Below are positions 1-7,926 of a stretch of DNA of 64,000 nt, piece by piece (within the stretch, counting starts at the first letter, position 1; every line of letters begins with the position of its first letter). Location: assembly GCA_021496925.1 (NCBI GenBank), contig CP053915.1, positions 434,001-498,000 on the forward strand, read 5' to 3'. Source of the stretch: Acidovorax sp. YS12 (lineage in GTDB: Bacteria; Pseudomonadota; Gammaproteobacteria; Burkholderiales; Burkholderiaceae_C). A program made the position numbers and the translations under genes. The notes under the pieces were generated by a model. The model was not told where the DNA came from and made no database searches. It saw nothing but the letters and a program-made list of their open reading frames with translations.

Positions 1-1566
1 ATGGGTCCAGCGCAGCAGCGCCTCGACGCAGCGCACCTGCCCGGTGGCGATGTTGATCTGCGGCTGGTAGTGCAGCTCCAGCTGCTGGCGCTCCATAGCG
101 CGGCGCAGGGCGTTTTCCAGCTGCAGGGCGCGCAGCGACTGCGCCTGCATCTCCGGCGTGAAGAAGCGGAACGTGGCGCGGCCGTCGCGCTTGGCGCGGT
201 ACATGGCCACGTCGGCGGACTGGGTGAGGGCGTCGAAGTCCTGCCCGTCGCTGGGGTACAGGGCGATACCCATCGACGGCGCCATGGTCAGCTCGTGGTG
301 GCCGATCTGGTAGGGCTGGCGGAAGGCTTCGAGCAGCTTGCCCGCCACGCGCGCGGCGCCTTGCGCGTTGGCGCCGGGCAGCAGCAGCACGAATTCGTCG
401 CCGCCCAGGCGCGACACGGTGTCGTACTCGCGCACCACGGCGCGCAGGCGGTTGCCGATCTGGATCAGCAGCGCATCGCCCACGCGGTGGCCCAGCGAGT
501 CGTTGACGTGCTTGAAGTGGTCCAGGTCGATGAACATCACCGCCAGCGGCGTCCCGGCGCTGGCCGCTTCGCGTATGGCCTGCTGGCTGCGTTCGGCCAG
601 CAGCGTGCGGTTGGGCAGGCCGGTCAGAGCGTCGTAGTGGGCCAGCCAGTGGATGCGGTCCTGGTCTTCCTTGCGGTCCACGATCTCGCGGTGCAGGTCG
701 ACCACGGTCTCGTGCAGCTCGCGCGTGCGTTCGCGCACCTGGCGCTCCAGTTCCTCGTGGGCCTTGGCCAGCGCCTCCTGGGTGCGCTTGCGCTCGGTGA
801 TGTCCATGGCGATCCACACCGAGCCCTGCGCGCCCATGGCCTTGGCGCGGATGTCGCAGACCACTGGGGTGCCGTCCTTGCGGCACAGCGTGACTTCGCC
901 AGCGAAGGACTGCCCGAGCGCGAAGGGCGCGTAGCAGCGCCGGCCGGCGTCCTCCCAGTCGGCGTCGCTGCGGTACCAGCGCCGCGACGGGCTGCCGATC
1001 AGCTCGCCGGGCTCGTAGCCCAGCATCTGTTCGAAGTGCCGGTTGCAGCGGGTGAGGTGGCGCTCGCGCAGGAACACGATGCCGACCATGGCCTGGTCGA
1101 AGAGCACCTGCTTTTCCAGCTGGATGGTGCGCAGCAGGGCCTGCGTCTGCTTGTGTTCGTCGATGTCATCAACGGTCCAGATCGATCCTTCGCGCGTGTC
1201 CTGCGGGTTGATCAGGCGGCCCGTGAGGCTGGCCCAGAACAGCGTGCCGTCGCGCCGGCGCATCTGGCGCTCGCAGCGGAAGGTCTGGCCTTCGCTGAGC
1301 GTTGTGTAGGCCTCGCGCCCCAGGGCTCGGAAGGCCTCGCGGTTGGGGTGCAGGGTTTCGCTGCTGTGCCCCAGCAGCTCCTGCGAGCTGGCGTAGCCGT
1401 AGATCTCGGCGTAGCGCTGGTTGCAATGCACCACCACCCGGTGGCGGATGAAGACAATGCCGACCCCGGCGCTGTCCAGCAGGGTTTGCTGTTCGCGCAA
1501 GGTGCGTTGCAGGGACGTGCCAACGACCGGCCCGGGAACTTCCGAGACCTCAACCGGGTGGAACAT
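1..1566 (-). CDS. PAS-PAS-GGDEF-EAL cyclic-di-GMP signalling protein (3' end missing)
   Basis: The minus strand is open from the left edge to an ATG at 1566 and gives 522 residues before the window ends. Two PAS-type sensory domains lie at about residues 25-135 and 150-270, followed by a charged linker, a GGDEF domain at about 305-455 with an intact RLGGDEF active site (GGDEF at 388-392), and the beginning of an EAL domain whose EALLRW signature is the last thing visible. By family it should make and/or degrade c-di-GMP in response to a signal sensed by the PAS domains. Which activity dominates cannot be judged because most of the EAL domain lies outside. The frame is closed by a stop just upstream (about 1615), so the start is within 50 bases of 1566; no strong ribosome binding site is visible. 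The gene diverges from the olsB-like gene. Confidence 0.9.
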   Translation of the reverse strand, partial: MFHPVEVSEVPGPVVGTSLQRTLREQQTLLDSAGVGIVFIRHRVVVHCNQRYAEIYGYASSQELLGHSSETLHPNREAFRALGREAYTTLSEGQTFRCERQMRRRDGTLFWASLTGRLINPQDTREGSIWTVDDIDEHKQTQALLRTIQLEKQVLFDQAMVGIVFLRERHLTRCNRHFEQMLGYEPGELIGSPSRRWYRSDADWEDAGRRCYAPFALGQSFAGEVTLCRKDGTPVVCDIRAKAMGAQGSVWIAMDITERKRTQEALAKAHEELERQVRERTRELHETVVDLHREIVDRKEDQDRIHWLAHYDALTGLPNRTLLAERSQQAIREAASAGTPLAVMFIDLDHFKHVNDSLGHRVGDALLIQIGNRLRAVVREYDTVSRLGGDEFVLLLPGANAQGAARVAGKLLEAFRQPYQIGHHELTMAPSMGIALYPSDGQDFDALTQSADVAMYRAKRDGRATFRFFTPEMQAQSLRALQLENALRRAMERQQLELHYQPQINIATGQVRCVEALLRWTH

Positions 1567-1631
1567 GAACGGGAAAGATGCGTGGTAATTGCAAGATATG
1601 TTCCAAATTGTATTCTATCGGGCTGTCTCTG

Positions 1632-1649
1632 TCGTCACGGTGTTGTCAT
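1632..1649 (+). promoter_or_regulatory. Possible Pho box upstream of the olsB-like gene
   Basis: Two GTCA half-sites (CGTCAC and TTGTCAT) lie 11 bases apart, the spacing of PhoB direct repeats, about 50 bases before the olsB-like start. A third, weaker CTGTC precedes them with 9-base spacing. The match to the consensus is partial, so this is tentative. It gains weight from the much better site before ppk1 and from the known induction of ornithine lipid synthesis by phosphate limitation in other bacteria. Confidence 0.4.
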
Positions 1650-1700
1650 GGCGCCGCACCACACTTCGGGCACGGCCACAGGGCCGAAGGAGAAGTCCCG

Positions 1701-2522
1701 ATGAACGAACTGCCCAATCCCACGCTGCCGCTGTCGCCCCTTCCCAGGGGGTCTCTTCACCGCCCTGGCATTGCTTTGGGTGCGCGGCCTGTGGCGTGTC
1801 CCGGCCTGGAAGTCACCTGGGCGCGGCACCTCGACGAGGTACGGCAGGCGCAGCGGCTGAGGTTTTCCGTCTTCGCGCAGGAGATGGGCGCGCGCCTGAA
1901 CACCGCCATTGCGGGCCACGACGTGGACCTGTTCGACGACTATTGCGAGCACCTGCTGGTGCGCGACCTGGCCAGCGGCGAGGTGATCGGCACCTACCGC
2001 GTGCTCACGCCCGCCCAGGCGCGCCGCGTGGGCAGCACCTACAGCGACCTGGAGTTCGACCTGACGCGGCTGCGCGCGCTGCGCCCGCGCATGGTGGAGC
2101 TGGGGCGCAGCTGCGTGCATGCGGAGCACCGCCACGGCGGCGTGATCCTGGCCCTGTGGGGTGCGTTGGCCGACTTCATGGTGCGCAACGGTCTCGACGC
2201 CATGATCGGCTGCGCCAGCATTCCCATGCTGCACAACGGCGTCGTCAGCGGCGACGTGGCCGCCAGCATCTGGGAGCAGTTGCGCCACACCCACCTGGCC
2301 CCTATCGAGCACCATGTGCGCCCGCGCCTGCCGCTGCCGGTGCAGCAGCTCGACGGCACCCTGCCCGTGGAGCCGCCCGCGCTCATCAAGGGCTATCTGC
2401 GCCTGGGTGCACGCGTGCTGGGGGCGCCGGCCTGGGATCCGGACTTCAACACCGCCGACCTGCCCATGTTCATGCGCATGGCCGATCTGCCCGCGCGCTA
2501 CCGCCGCCATTTCCTCGGCTGA
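1701..2522 (+). CDS. OlsB-like GNAT-fold N-acyltransferase
   Basis: 273 residues. The central region (about 55-200) has the GNAT-like pattern of the OlsB/hemolysin-type family (COG3176), with the conserved stretch LRFSVFAQEMGA and the Glu/Asp-rich substrate region DLFDDYCEHLLV. Family members transfer a 3-hydroxyacyl chain from acyl carrier protein to the alpha-amino group of ornithine, the first step of ornithine lipid synthesis; the fold is also related to acyl-homoserine-lactone synthases. The ATG at 1701 is chosen because AAGGAG sits 9-14 bases upstream; the frame stays open further upstream but without a comparable ribosome binding site. No olsA gene is adjacent, so the ornithine lipid assignment is by family only. 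A Pho-box-like element lies upstream. Confidence 0.75.
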   Translation: MNELPNPTLPLSPLPRGSLHRPGIALGARPVACPGLEVTWARHLDEVRQAQRLRFSVFAQEMGARLNTAIAGHDVDLFDDYCEHLLVRDLASGEVIGTYRVLTPAQARRVGSTYSDLEFDLTRLRALRPRMVELGRSCVHAEHRHGGVILALWGALADFMVRNGLDAMIGCASIPMLHNGVVSGDVAASIWEQLRHTHLAPIEHHVRPRLPLPVQQLDGTLPVEPPALIKGYLRLGARVLGAPAWDPDFNTADLPMFMRMADLPARYRRHFLG

Positions 2523-2570
2523 GCGCGCCAGCACGCGCTTGCGGGCTTGCGGCGTGACGGCTCCGTGACC

Positions 2571-2597
2571 GTCATGCGAGTGTCATTAATCTGTCAC
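2571..2597 (+). promoter_or_regulatory. Pho box controlling ppk1-sixA
   Basis: Three GTCA(T/C) half-sites start at 2571, 2582 and 2593, exactly 11 bases apart. The last two form TGTCATTAATCTGTCAC, nearly the classic PhoB consensus (CTGTCAT-N4-CTGTCAC). A -10-like GACACT at 2608-2613 lies about 10 bases after the box, as expected where PhoB replaces the -35 element. This puts the transcription start near 2620 and argues for the ATG at 2642 as the ppk1 start rather than the in-frame GTG at 2615. Confidence 0.8.
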
Positions 2598-2641
2598 CAA
2601 CGGCGGCGACACTGGTGCTGTCGCTCTCTGAAGCCGCATAC

Positions 2642-4804
2642 ATGCCGTCCATTCCCCCTCCATCGACCCCACCCGCCGACGGCGCAGCGCCTGCTGCACC
2701 CGCGCCCGCCGCAGAAGCCGCGCAGCCAGCTTTCGGCCAGGCCTTTCTCGACCGCGACCACAGCATCCTGGCCTTCAACGAGCGCGTGTTCGACTGGGCC
2801 TGCCGCAGCGACGTGCCATTGCTGGAGCGCCTGCGCTACCTGTGCATCGTCTCGTCCAACCTCGACGAATTCTTCGAGGTGCGCGCTGCGCCGCACATCA
2901 CGGCGGCGCAGGGCGGCGATACCAAGGGGGCCTACACTGTGGCCTCGTTCGAGGCACTCATGGCCAAGGCGCAGGACCTGGTGGCGCGCCAGTACGCGCT
3001 GTACAACGATGCGCTCGTGCCGGCCTTCGCGGCGCAGGGCATCCGCATCGTCTCGCACGGCGAACGCACGCCCGAGCAGCGCCGCTGGGTGCAGGAGTAC
3101 TTCCAGCGCGAGGTGCGGCCGCTGCTGATCCCGGTGGGGCTCGATCCGGCGCACCCGTTCCCGCTGGTGGCCAACAAGTCGCTCAATTTCATCGTGCGCC
3201 TCAAGGGCTCGGACGCCTTCGGGCGCAACAACGAGATCGCCATCGTGCGCGTGCCGCGCGTGCTGCCGCGCGTCATCCGCATGCCGGGCCGCGTGGCTTC
3301 CAAGGGCGCGCTGTTCGTCATGCTCTCCAGCGTGATCCGCGGGCATCTGGCCGATCTGTTTCCCGGGCGCGAGGTCACCGAGTTCTCGCAGTTCCGCGTC
3401 ACGCGCCACTCCGACCTGGCGGTGGACGAAGAAGACGTGCGCAACCTGCGCACGGCGCTGCGCCAGGGGCTGCAGCAGCGCCATTTCGGCCAGGCGGTCC
3501 GGCTGGAGGTGTCGTCGAGCTGCTCGCGCTTCCTGGCGGATTTCCTGCAGTCCCAGTTCGCACTGCCCGAGGGCGCGCTGTTTCGCGTGCAGGGCCCGGT
3601 GAACCTGGTGCGGCTGTCGCAACTGGTGGACCTGGTGAACGACCCGGGGCTGCTGTTCCCGCCCTGGCGCGGCGCGTGGCCGGTGGGCCTGCAGGAAGGC
3701 GCCCCGATCCTGGCGCAGCTGCGCGAGCGCGACGTGCTGATCCACCAGCCTTTCGAACGCTTCGATACCGTGCTCGCTTTTCTGCACGAGGCCGTGCACG
3801 ACCCCGACGTGCTGGTCATCAAGCAGACCATCTACCGCACCGGCTCCGATTCCGAGCTGATGGAGCTGCTGCGCGAGGCGGTGCGCCGCGGCAAGGAAGT
3901 CATGGCCGTGGTGGAGCTGAAGGCGCGCTTCGACGAAGAGGCCAACATCAACTGGGCCGAGGCGCTCGAATCCATCGGCGCGCAGGTCGTCTATGGCGTG
4001 GTGGGGCTGAAGACGCACGCCAAGATGCTGCTGGTCACGCGGCGCGAGGGGCGCCAGCTGCGCCGCTACGGGCACCTGTCCACCGGCAACTACAACCCGC
4101 GCACGGCGCGCCTGTACACCGACCTGAGCATGCTCACGGCCAACGCCGACATTACGGCCGACATGGACGGCGTGTTCAACCACCTGGCAAGCCAGAACCG
4201 GCCGCCGCGGCTGCGCCAGCTCATGCTGGCGCCGTTCCACCTGCACAAGCGCATGATCGAGAAGATCGAGCGCGTCGGGCTGGCGGCGCAGGCAGGGCAG
4301 GGCGGGCGCATCGTCGCCAAGATGAACGCCCTCACCGACGAGGCCCTCATGCGGGCCCTGGTGCAGGCGGGCCAGCAGGGCGCGCGCATCGACCTCATCG
4401 TGCGCGGCGCCTGCATGCTGCCCGCGCAGTTGCCCGGCGTGACCGACAACATCCGGGTGCGCTCCATCATCGGGCGCTTTCTGGAGCACACCCGGGTGTT
4501 CTATTTCGCCGCGGGCGACCAGGAGGAGCTGTACCTCTCCAGCGCCGACTGGATGAACCGCAACATGATGCGCCGGGTGGAGCTGGCCTGGCCCGTGACC
4601 GAGCCCGGCCTGCGCCAGCGCATCATCGACGAATGCCTGGTGGCCTACCTGTACGACGACCGCGACGCCTGGACGCAGCGGCCCGATGGCCGCTACGAGC
4701 GCGCCCCGCGCCCCACCGACGGCGCGGGCGCGCAAGCCGCCCTCATGGTGCGCTACGGGCAGCAGCAGGCCACGGCGGCGCGCAAGAAACGGAAAGAGCA
4801 ATGA
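2642..4804 (+). CDS. ppk1: Polyphosphate kinase 1
   Basis: 720 residues, the usual PPK1 length. It polymerises the gamma-phosphate of ATP into inorganic polyphosphate, reversibly, in the cytoplasm and at the membrane. The N-terminal and middle domains are recognisable (FNERVFDWA, SNLDEFFEVR), and the two phospholipase D-like catalytic domains follow. The predicted phospho-acceptor His is residue 478 in YGHLSTGNYNP, equivalent to E. coli His435. The first 25 residues are Pro/Ala-rich and poorly conserved, so the exact start is uncertain; 2642 is chosen over the GTG at 2615 because of the Pho box and -10 placement. It overlaps sixA at ATGATG, indicating one operon under phosphate control. Confidence 0.95.
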   Translation: MPSIPPPSTPPADGAAPAAPAPAAEAAQPAFGQAFLDRDHSILAFNERVFDWACRSDVPLLERLRYLCIVSSNLDEFFEVRAAPHITAAQGGDTKGAYTVASFEALMAKAQDLVARQYALYNDALVPAFAAQGIRIVSHGERTPEQRRWVQEYFQREVRPLLIPVGLDPAHPFPLVANKSLNFIVRLKGSDAFGRNNEIAIVRVPRVLPRVIRMPGRVASKGALFVMLSSVIRGHLADLFPGREVTEFSQFRVTRHSDLAVDEEDVRNLRTALRQGLQQRHFGQAVRLEVSSSCSRFLADFLQSQFALPEGALFRVQGPVNLVRLSQLVDLVNDPGLLFPPWRGAWPVGLQEGAPILAQLRERDVLIHQPFERFDTVLAFLHEAVHDPDVLVIKQTIYRTGSDSELMELLREAVRRGKEVMAVVELKARFDEEANINWAEALESIGAQVVYGVVGLKTHAKMLLVTRREGRQLRRYGHLSTGNYNPRTARLYTDLSMLTANADITADMDGVFNHLASQNRPPRLRQLMLAPFHLHKRMIEKIERVGLAAQAGQGGRIVAKMNALTDEALMRALVQAGQQGARIDLIVRGACMLPAQLPGVTDNIRVRSIIGRFLEHTRVFYFAAGDQEELYLSSADWMNRNMMRRVELAWPVTEPGLRQRIIDECLVAYLYDDRDAWTQRPDGRYERAPRPTDGAGAQAALMVRYGQQQATAARKKRKEQ

Positions 4805-5265
4805 TGGATCTGATCCTGTGGCGCCACGCGGAAGCCCATGAGGGCGAGGATGGCCTGGACGACCTGGAGCGCGCCCTGACCCCGCGCGGCGAGAAACAGG
4901 CCGCGCGCATGGCGGCTTGGCTCGACCGGCAACTGCCCGAGGGCCTGCGCGTGCTCTGCAGCCCCGCGCGGCGCACCGAGCAGACGGCCCAGGCGCTGGG
5001 GCGCAAGTACAAGCTGCGCGCCGAGCTGCTGCCCGAGGGCACGCCCACGGAACTGCTGGAGCTGGTGCAGTGGCCCAGGGCGCGCGGCGCCGTGCTGGTG
5101 GTGGGGCACCAGCCGCTGCTGGGGCAGACGGCGGCGCAGCTGCTGGGGATGGGCGAGGGGGAGTGCGCCATCCGCAAGGGGGCCGTGTGGTGGCTGCGCC
5201 AGCGCCAGCGCCTGGAGCAGAGCCAGACCGTGCTGATGGCGGTCATGGCGCCGGATTTTCTGTAG
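4804..5265 (+). CDS. sixA: SixA-type phosphohistidine phosphatase
   Basis: 153 residues of the histidine phosphatase superfamily, with the N-terminal catalytic RHAEAHE (the RHG-type motif), the SPARRTEQTA stretch and the second catalytic His in VVGHQPLLG. SixA removes phosphate from histidine phosphotransfer domains or PTS proteins in E. coli; next to ppk1 it may instead act in phosphate or polyphosphate signalling, which is inference. Two consecutive ATG codons at 4801 and 4804 are possible starts. The second has better spacing (6 bases) from GGAAAGAG, and the first overlaps the ppk1 stop. The two genes are translationally coupled. Confidence 0.88.
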   Translation: MDLILWRHAEAHEGEDGLDDLERALTPRGEKQAARMAAWLDRQLPEGLRVLCSPARRTEQTAQALGRKYKLRAELLPEGTPTELLELVQWPRARGAVLVVGHQPLLGQTAAQLLGMGEGECAIRKGAVWWLRQRQRLEQSQTVLMAVMAPDFL

Positions 5266-5327
5266 TTTTTGGGTGTTTTTGGCCTCTAGCCCTTGCCAGG
5301 CAAGCGCTGGCAGCTATGGTTTTTGAG
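5264..5327 (+). repeat. Dispersed Comamonadaceae-type repeat, copy A
   Basis: The segment between sixA and phaR carries TTTTTGGCCTCTAGC followed by TTGCCAGGCAAGCGCTGGCAGCTAT and a T-run. It matches the copies near 10.73, 31.83, 46.79, 51.61 and 58.94 kb. The inner part is an inverted repeat that could form a hairpin downstream of sixA and so double as a transcription terminator. Confidence 0.8.
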
Positions 5328-5374
5328 AACACCGCTTCAGGGTTAATGCGGCGGGGCGCCACGCCGCCAGTGCC

Positions 5375-5395
5375 TAGAATCTATTGCACTGCAAT
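5375..5395 (+). promoter_or_regulatory. phaR promoter -10 and overlapping palindrome (candidate PhaR operator)
   Basis: A -10-like TAGAAT at 5375-5380 is followed by the perfect palindrome ATTGCACTGCAAT at 5383-5395, which covers the expected transcription start. PhaR proteins repress their own promoter and phasin promoters by binding TGC/GCA-containing palindromes, so autorepression is likely. The operator assignment is inference. Confidence 0.55.
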
Positions 5396-5415
5396 AAATG
5401 CCCTAGGAGTTTGCT

Positions 5416-5931
5416 GTGCCAGAGAAAAAAGCGGCTGCCAAGTCCGCCCAGCGTGTCATCAAGAAGTACCCGAACCGGCGCCTGTACGATACCGACACCT
5501 CCACCTACATCACCCTGGCCGAGGTCAAGCAACTGGTGATGGCCAGCCAGCCCATCGTGGTGCGCGACGCCAAGACGGGCGAAGAGCTGACGCGCAGCAT
5601 TCTGCTGCAGATCATTCTGGAAGAAGAAGCGGGCGGCGCGCCCATGTTCTCCGAGGCCGTGCTGGCCAACATCATCCGCTTCTACGGCCACGCCATGCAG
5701 GGCTTCATGGGCAGCTACCTGGAAAAGAACATCCAGACCTTCACCGACGTGCAGGCGCGCCTGGCAGAGCAGACGCAGGGCATGACGCCCGAGATGTGGA
5801 AGCAGTTCCTGGGCGGCCAGGGGCTCATGGGCGGCTACGCCGAGCAGTCGCGCGCCATGCTCACGCAGATGCAGGAGCAGTTGCAGAAGCAGACCGAGCA
5901 GATGCTCGGCGCCTTCGGCATCAAGCGCTGA
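5416..5931 (+). CDS. phaR: PhaR, polyhydroxyalkanoate synthesis repressor
   Basis: 171 residues. The N-terminal DNA/PHB-binding domain is unmistakable (IKKYPNRRLYDTDTSTYITL) and is followed by a second PHB accumulation regulatory domain (about 70-110) and a glutamine-rich C-terminal tail. PhaR senses polyhydroxybutyrate granules: free protein represses phasin genes and phaR itself, and binding to granules relieves repression. The start is GTG at 5416 with TAGGAG 7 bases upstream. The gene stands alone, with no phaCAB genes in the window, which is common in Burkholderiales only when the pha operon is elsewhere. Confidence 0.95.
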   Translation: MPEKKAAAKSAQRVIKKYPNRRLYDTDTSTYITLAEVKQLVMASQPIVVRDAKTGEELTRSILLQIILEEEAGGAPMFSEAVLANIIRFYGHAMQGFMGSYLEKNIQTFTDVQARLAEQTQGMTPEMWKQFLGGQGLMGGYAEQSRAMLTQMQEQLQKQTEQMLGAFGIKR

Positions 5932-5950
5932 CGGCGCGGCTGCCCCGGCG

Positions 5951-6853
5951 TCAGCCGGGCGCGGGGCCGATGTAGGCCGCCAGGCCCGCCACCAGCGCAT
6001 CGAACACCGCCGCGCAGCGCGGGCTGCCGCGCAGGTTCTCGTGCATCACCACCCAGGTGTCGAGTTGCAGCGACAGCTGCCGCCCGAGCACGCGCACCAG
6101 GCGCGCGTCCCGCGCCGCGAGGGGCACCTGGCAGATGCCCAGTCCATAGCCCGCGCGGATGGCGGCGAGCTGCGCCAGGTCGCTGTCCGCGCGCAGGCTG
6201 AAGTGGTTGCGGCCCAGGCCCCCCAGTTTTCCGCCCATGCGGCGGATGTACGCGGTCTCCCGGTCGTAGCCGATGAGCGCGTGGTGCGCCAGGGCCTTCA
6301 GCGATGCGGGCGTGCCGTGGCGCGCGAGGTAGTCGGCGTGCGCGTGCAGGCCGAGCTCGATGGTGCCCACCTTGCGGGCGATCAGCGCGCCCTGCGTGGG
6401 CATGAACATGCGCACGGCGATGTCCGCCTCGCGGCGCAGCAGATCGTCGGGCTGGTTCGACAGCGCCAGCTCGATGGCCAGCTGCGGGTGCGCCGTGCGC
6501 AGGCGCGCCAGGATGGGCGGCAGCACTTCCACCCCTACGATCTCGCTGGCCGTGATGCGCACCGTGCCACGCACCCCGTCGCCATGGCCGCTGGCGGCGC
6601 GGCGCAATGCCGCCGCCGTGGCCGCGATGTCGCGCGCATAGGGCTGCAGCGCCAGCGCGGCGTCGGTCGGCGCCAAGCCTTCGGGCGAGCGCGTGAACAG
6701 GCCCAGGCCCAGTGCCGCCTCCAGCCCGCCGATGTGCCGGCCCACCGTGGGCTGCGTGAGCCCCAGCGTGCGCGCGGCCGCCGAAAGCGATCCGGACTCC
6801 AGCACCTGCAGAAAGCTGCGGTACCACTCCCATGGGGGCTCGGCGTGCGGCAT
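5951..6853 (-). CDS. LysR-family transcriptional regulator
   Basis: 300 residues. An N-terminal winged helix-turn-helix (residues 8-65, SLSAAARTLGLTQPTVGRHI) precedes a periplasmic-binding-protein-like effector domain (about 90-295). It is divergently arranged with the epimerase gene at 6970 across 116 bases, the usual layout when a LysR protein controls its neighbour. The effector is unknown. It converges on phaR with a 19-base gap. Confidence 0.9.
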   Translation of the reverse strand: MPHAEPPWEWYRSFLQVLESGSLSAAARTLGLTQPTVGRHIGGLEAALGLGLFTRSPEGLAPTDAALALQPYARDIAATAAALRRAASGHGDGVRGTVRITASEIVGVEVLPPILARLRTAHPQLAIELALSNQPDDLLRREADIAVRMFMPTQGALIARKVGTIELGLHAHADYLARHGTPASLKALAHHALIGYDRETAYIRRMGGKLGGLGRNHFSLRADSDLAQLAAIRAGYGLGICQVPLAARDARLVRVLGRQLSLQLDTWVVMHENLRGSPRCAAVFDALVAGLAAYIGPAPG

Positions 6854-6969
6854 GGGTATTCAAAAATGTATGGTAAACAAAGAATTCTAGGCAATTTTCT
6901 TTTGGTGCCACAGGGCGCAGACTGCGCTCCGTGATGAACCACCGAACCGGGCGTGATCCGGAAACCGCC

Positions 6970-7917
6970 ATGTCGAAGATTGCATTGTTTGGCGCCAGCG
7001 GCGCCATGGGCCGCAGCGTCGCGGCCGCCTTGCGTGCCGAGGGCCGCGCCTACCGCGTGGTGGGGCGCGGCGAAGCCGCCCTGCGCGCCGCCTTCGGGCA
7101 CGACCCGCTGGCCGAGCGCGTGTGCTGGAACCCCGACGACCCCGCCTCCGTCCGCCAGGCCGCGCAGGGCGTGGAGACGCTGGTCTATATGGTGGGGGTG
7201 AACTACTGGCAGTTCGCGCTGCATCCCCGGCTCATGCGCCAGACGCTGGAGGGCGCCATCGCCGCGGGCGTGCAGAACGTGGTGCTGATCGGCACCATCT
7301 ACCCCTATGGCCGCCTGCGCACCGCCAACCCGGTGCGCGAGGACCACCCGCGCGCGCCCCACACCTTCAAGGGGCGCATGCGCAAGGCGCAGGAAGACCT
7401 GCTGCTGCAGGCGCACGCGGCGGGCCGCATTCGCGCCACCGTGCTGCGCCTGCCCGACTTCTACGGCCCCGGCGTCGCGTCCAGCCTGCTGCACTCGGCC
7501 ATCGAGGCCGCTGCGCACGGCGGCGTGGCCCAGATGCTCGGGCCCATCGACCGGCCGCATGAATTCGTGTACGTGCCCGACGTGGGCCCCGTGGTGCTGC
7601 GGCTGGCGCGCCATCCCCAGGCCTACGGACGCACCTGGCACCTGGCCGGCAGCGGCGCCACCACCCAGCAGGCGCTGCTGCAGGAACTGGAGCGCCTCGC
7701 GGGCCGCCCGCTGCGCCGCCGCATCGCGGGCAAGACCCTGCTGCGCATCGCGGGGCTGTTCAACCCGCTCATGCGCGAGCTGGTCGAGATGCACTACCTG
7801 GTCACCGATCCGCTCATCCTGGACGACACGGCCCTGCAGCGCTTGGTTGGCCCCCTCGCCAAGACGCCCTACGCGCAGGGGCTGCGCGAGAGCATGGTGG
7901 CGGCGCGAACGCCATGA
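6970..7917 (+). CDS. NAD(P)-binding SDR / NAD-dependent epimerase-dehydratase family protein
   Basis: 315 residues with a Rossmann nucleotide-binding motif GASGAMG at residues 8-14 and a Tyr-containing region (TIYPYGR) near the usual active-site position of extended or atypical SDR proteins. The substrate cannot be told from sequence. ATG 6970 is preferred over GTG 6931 because GGAAA lies at suitable spacing and because the Rossmann strand then begins at the N-terminus. It is probably a target of the divergent LysR regulator, and it converges on nnr with a 9-base gap. Confidence 0.8.
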   Translation: MSKIALFGASGAMGRSVAAALRAEGRAYRVVGRGEAALRAAFGHDPLAERVCWNPDDPASVRQAAQGVETLVYMVGVNYWQFALHPRLMRQTLEGAIAAGVQNVVLIGTIYPYGRLRTANPVREDHPRAPHTFKGRMRKAQEDLLLQAHAAGRIRATVLRLPDFYGPGVASSLLHSAIEAAAHGGVAQMLGPIDRPHEFVYVPDVGPVVLRLARHPQAYGRTWHLAGSGATTQQALLQELERLAGRPLRRRIAGKTLLRIAGLFNPLMRELVEMHYLVTDPLILDDTALQRLVGPLAKTPYAQGLRESMVAARTP

Positions 7918-7926
7918 ATGACCAAG

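Noticed and set aside
1..1704. A 567-codon plus-strand open frame at the left edge
   Set aside because: It lies opposite the GGDEF-EAL gene in the same codon phase; the minus-strand reading gives clear PAS, GGDEF and EAL motifs, whereas this one gives none.
1701..2522. Acyl-homoserine-lactone synthase (quorum sensing)
   Set aside because: The fold is related, but there is no LuxR-type gene next to it, and the sequence pattern fits the OlsB-like acyltransferases better.
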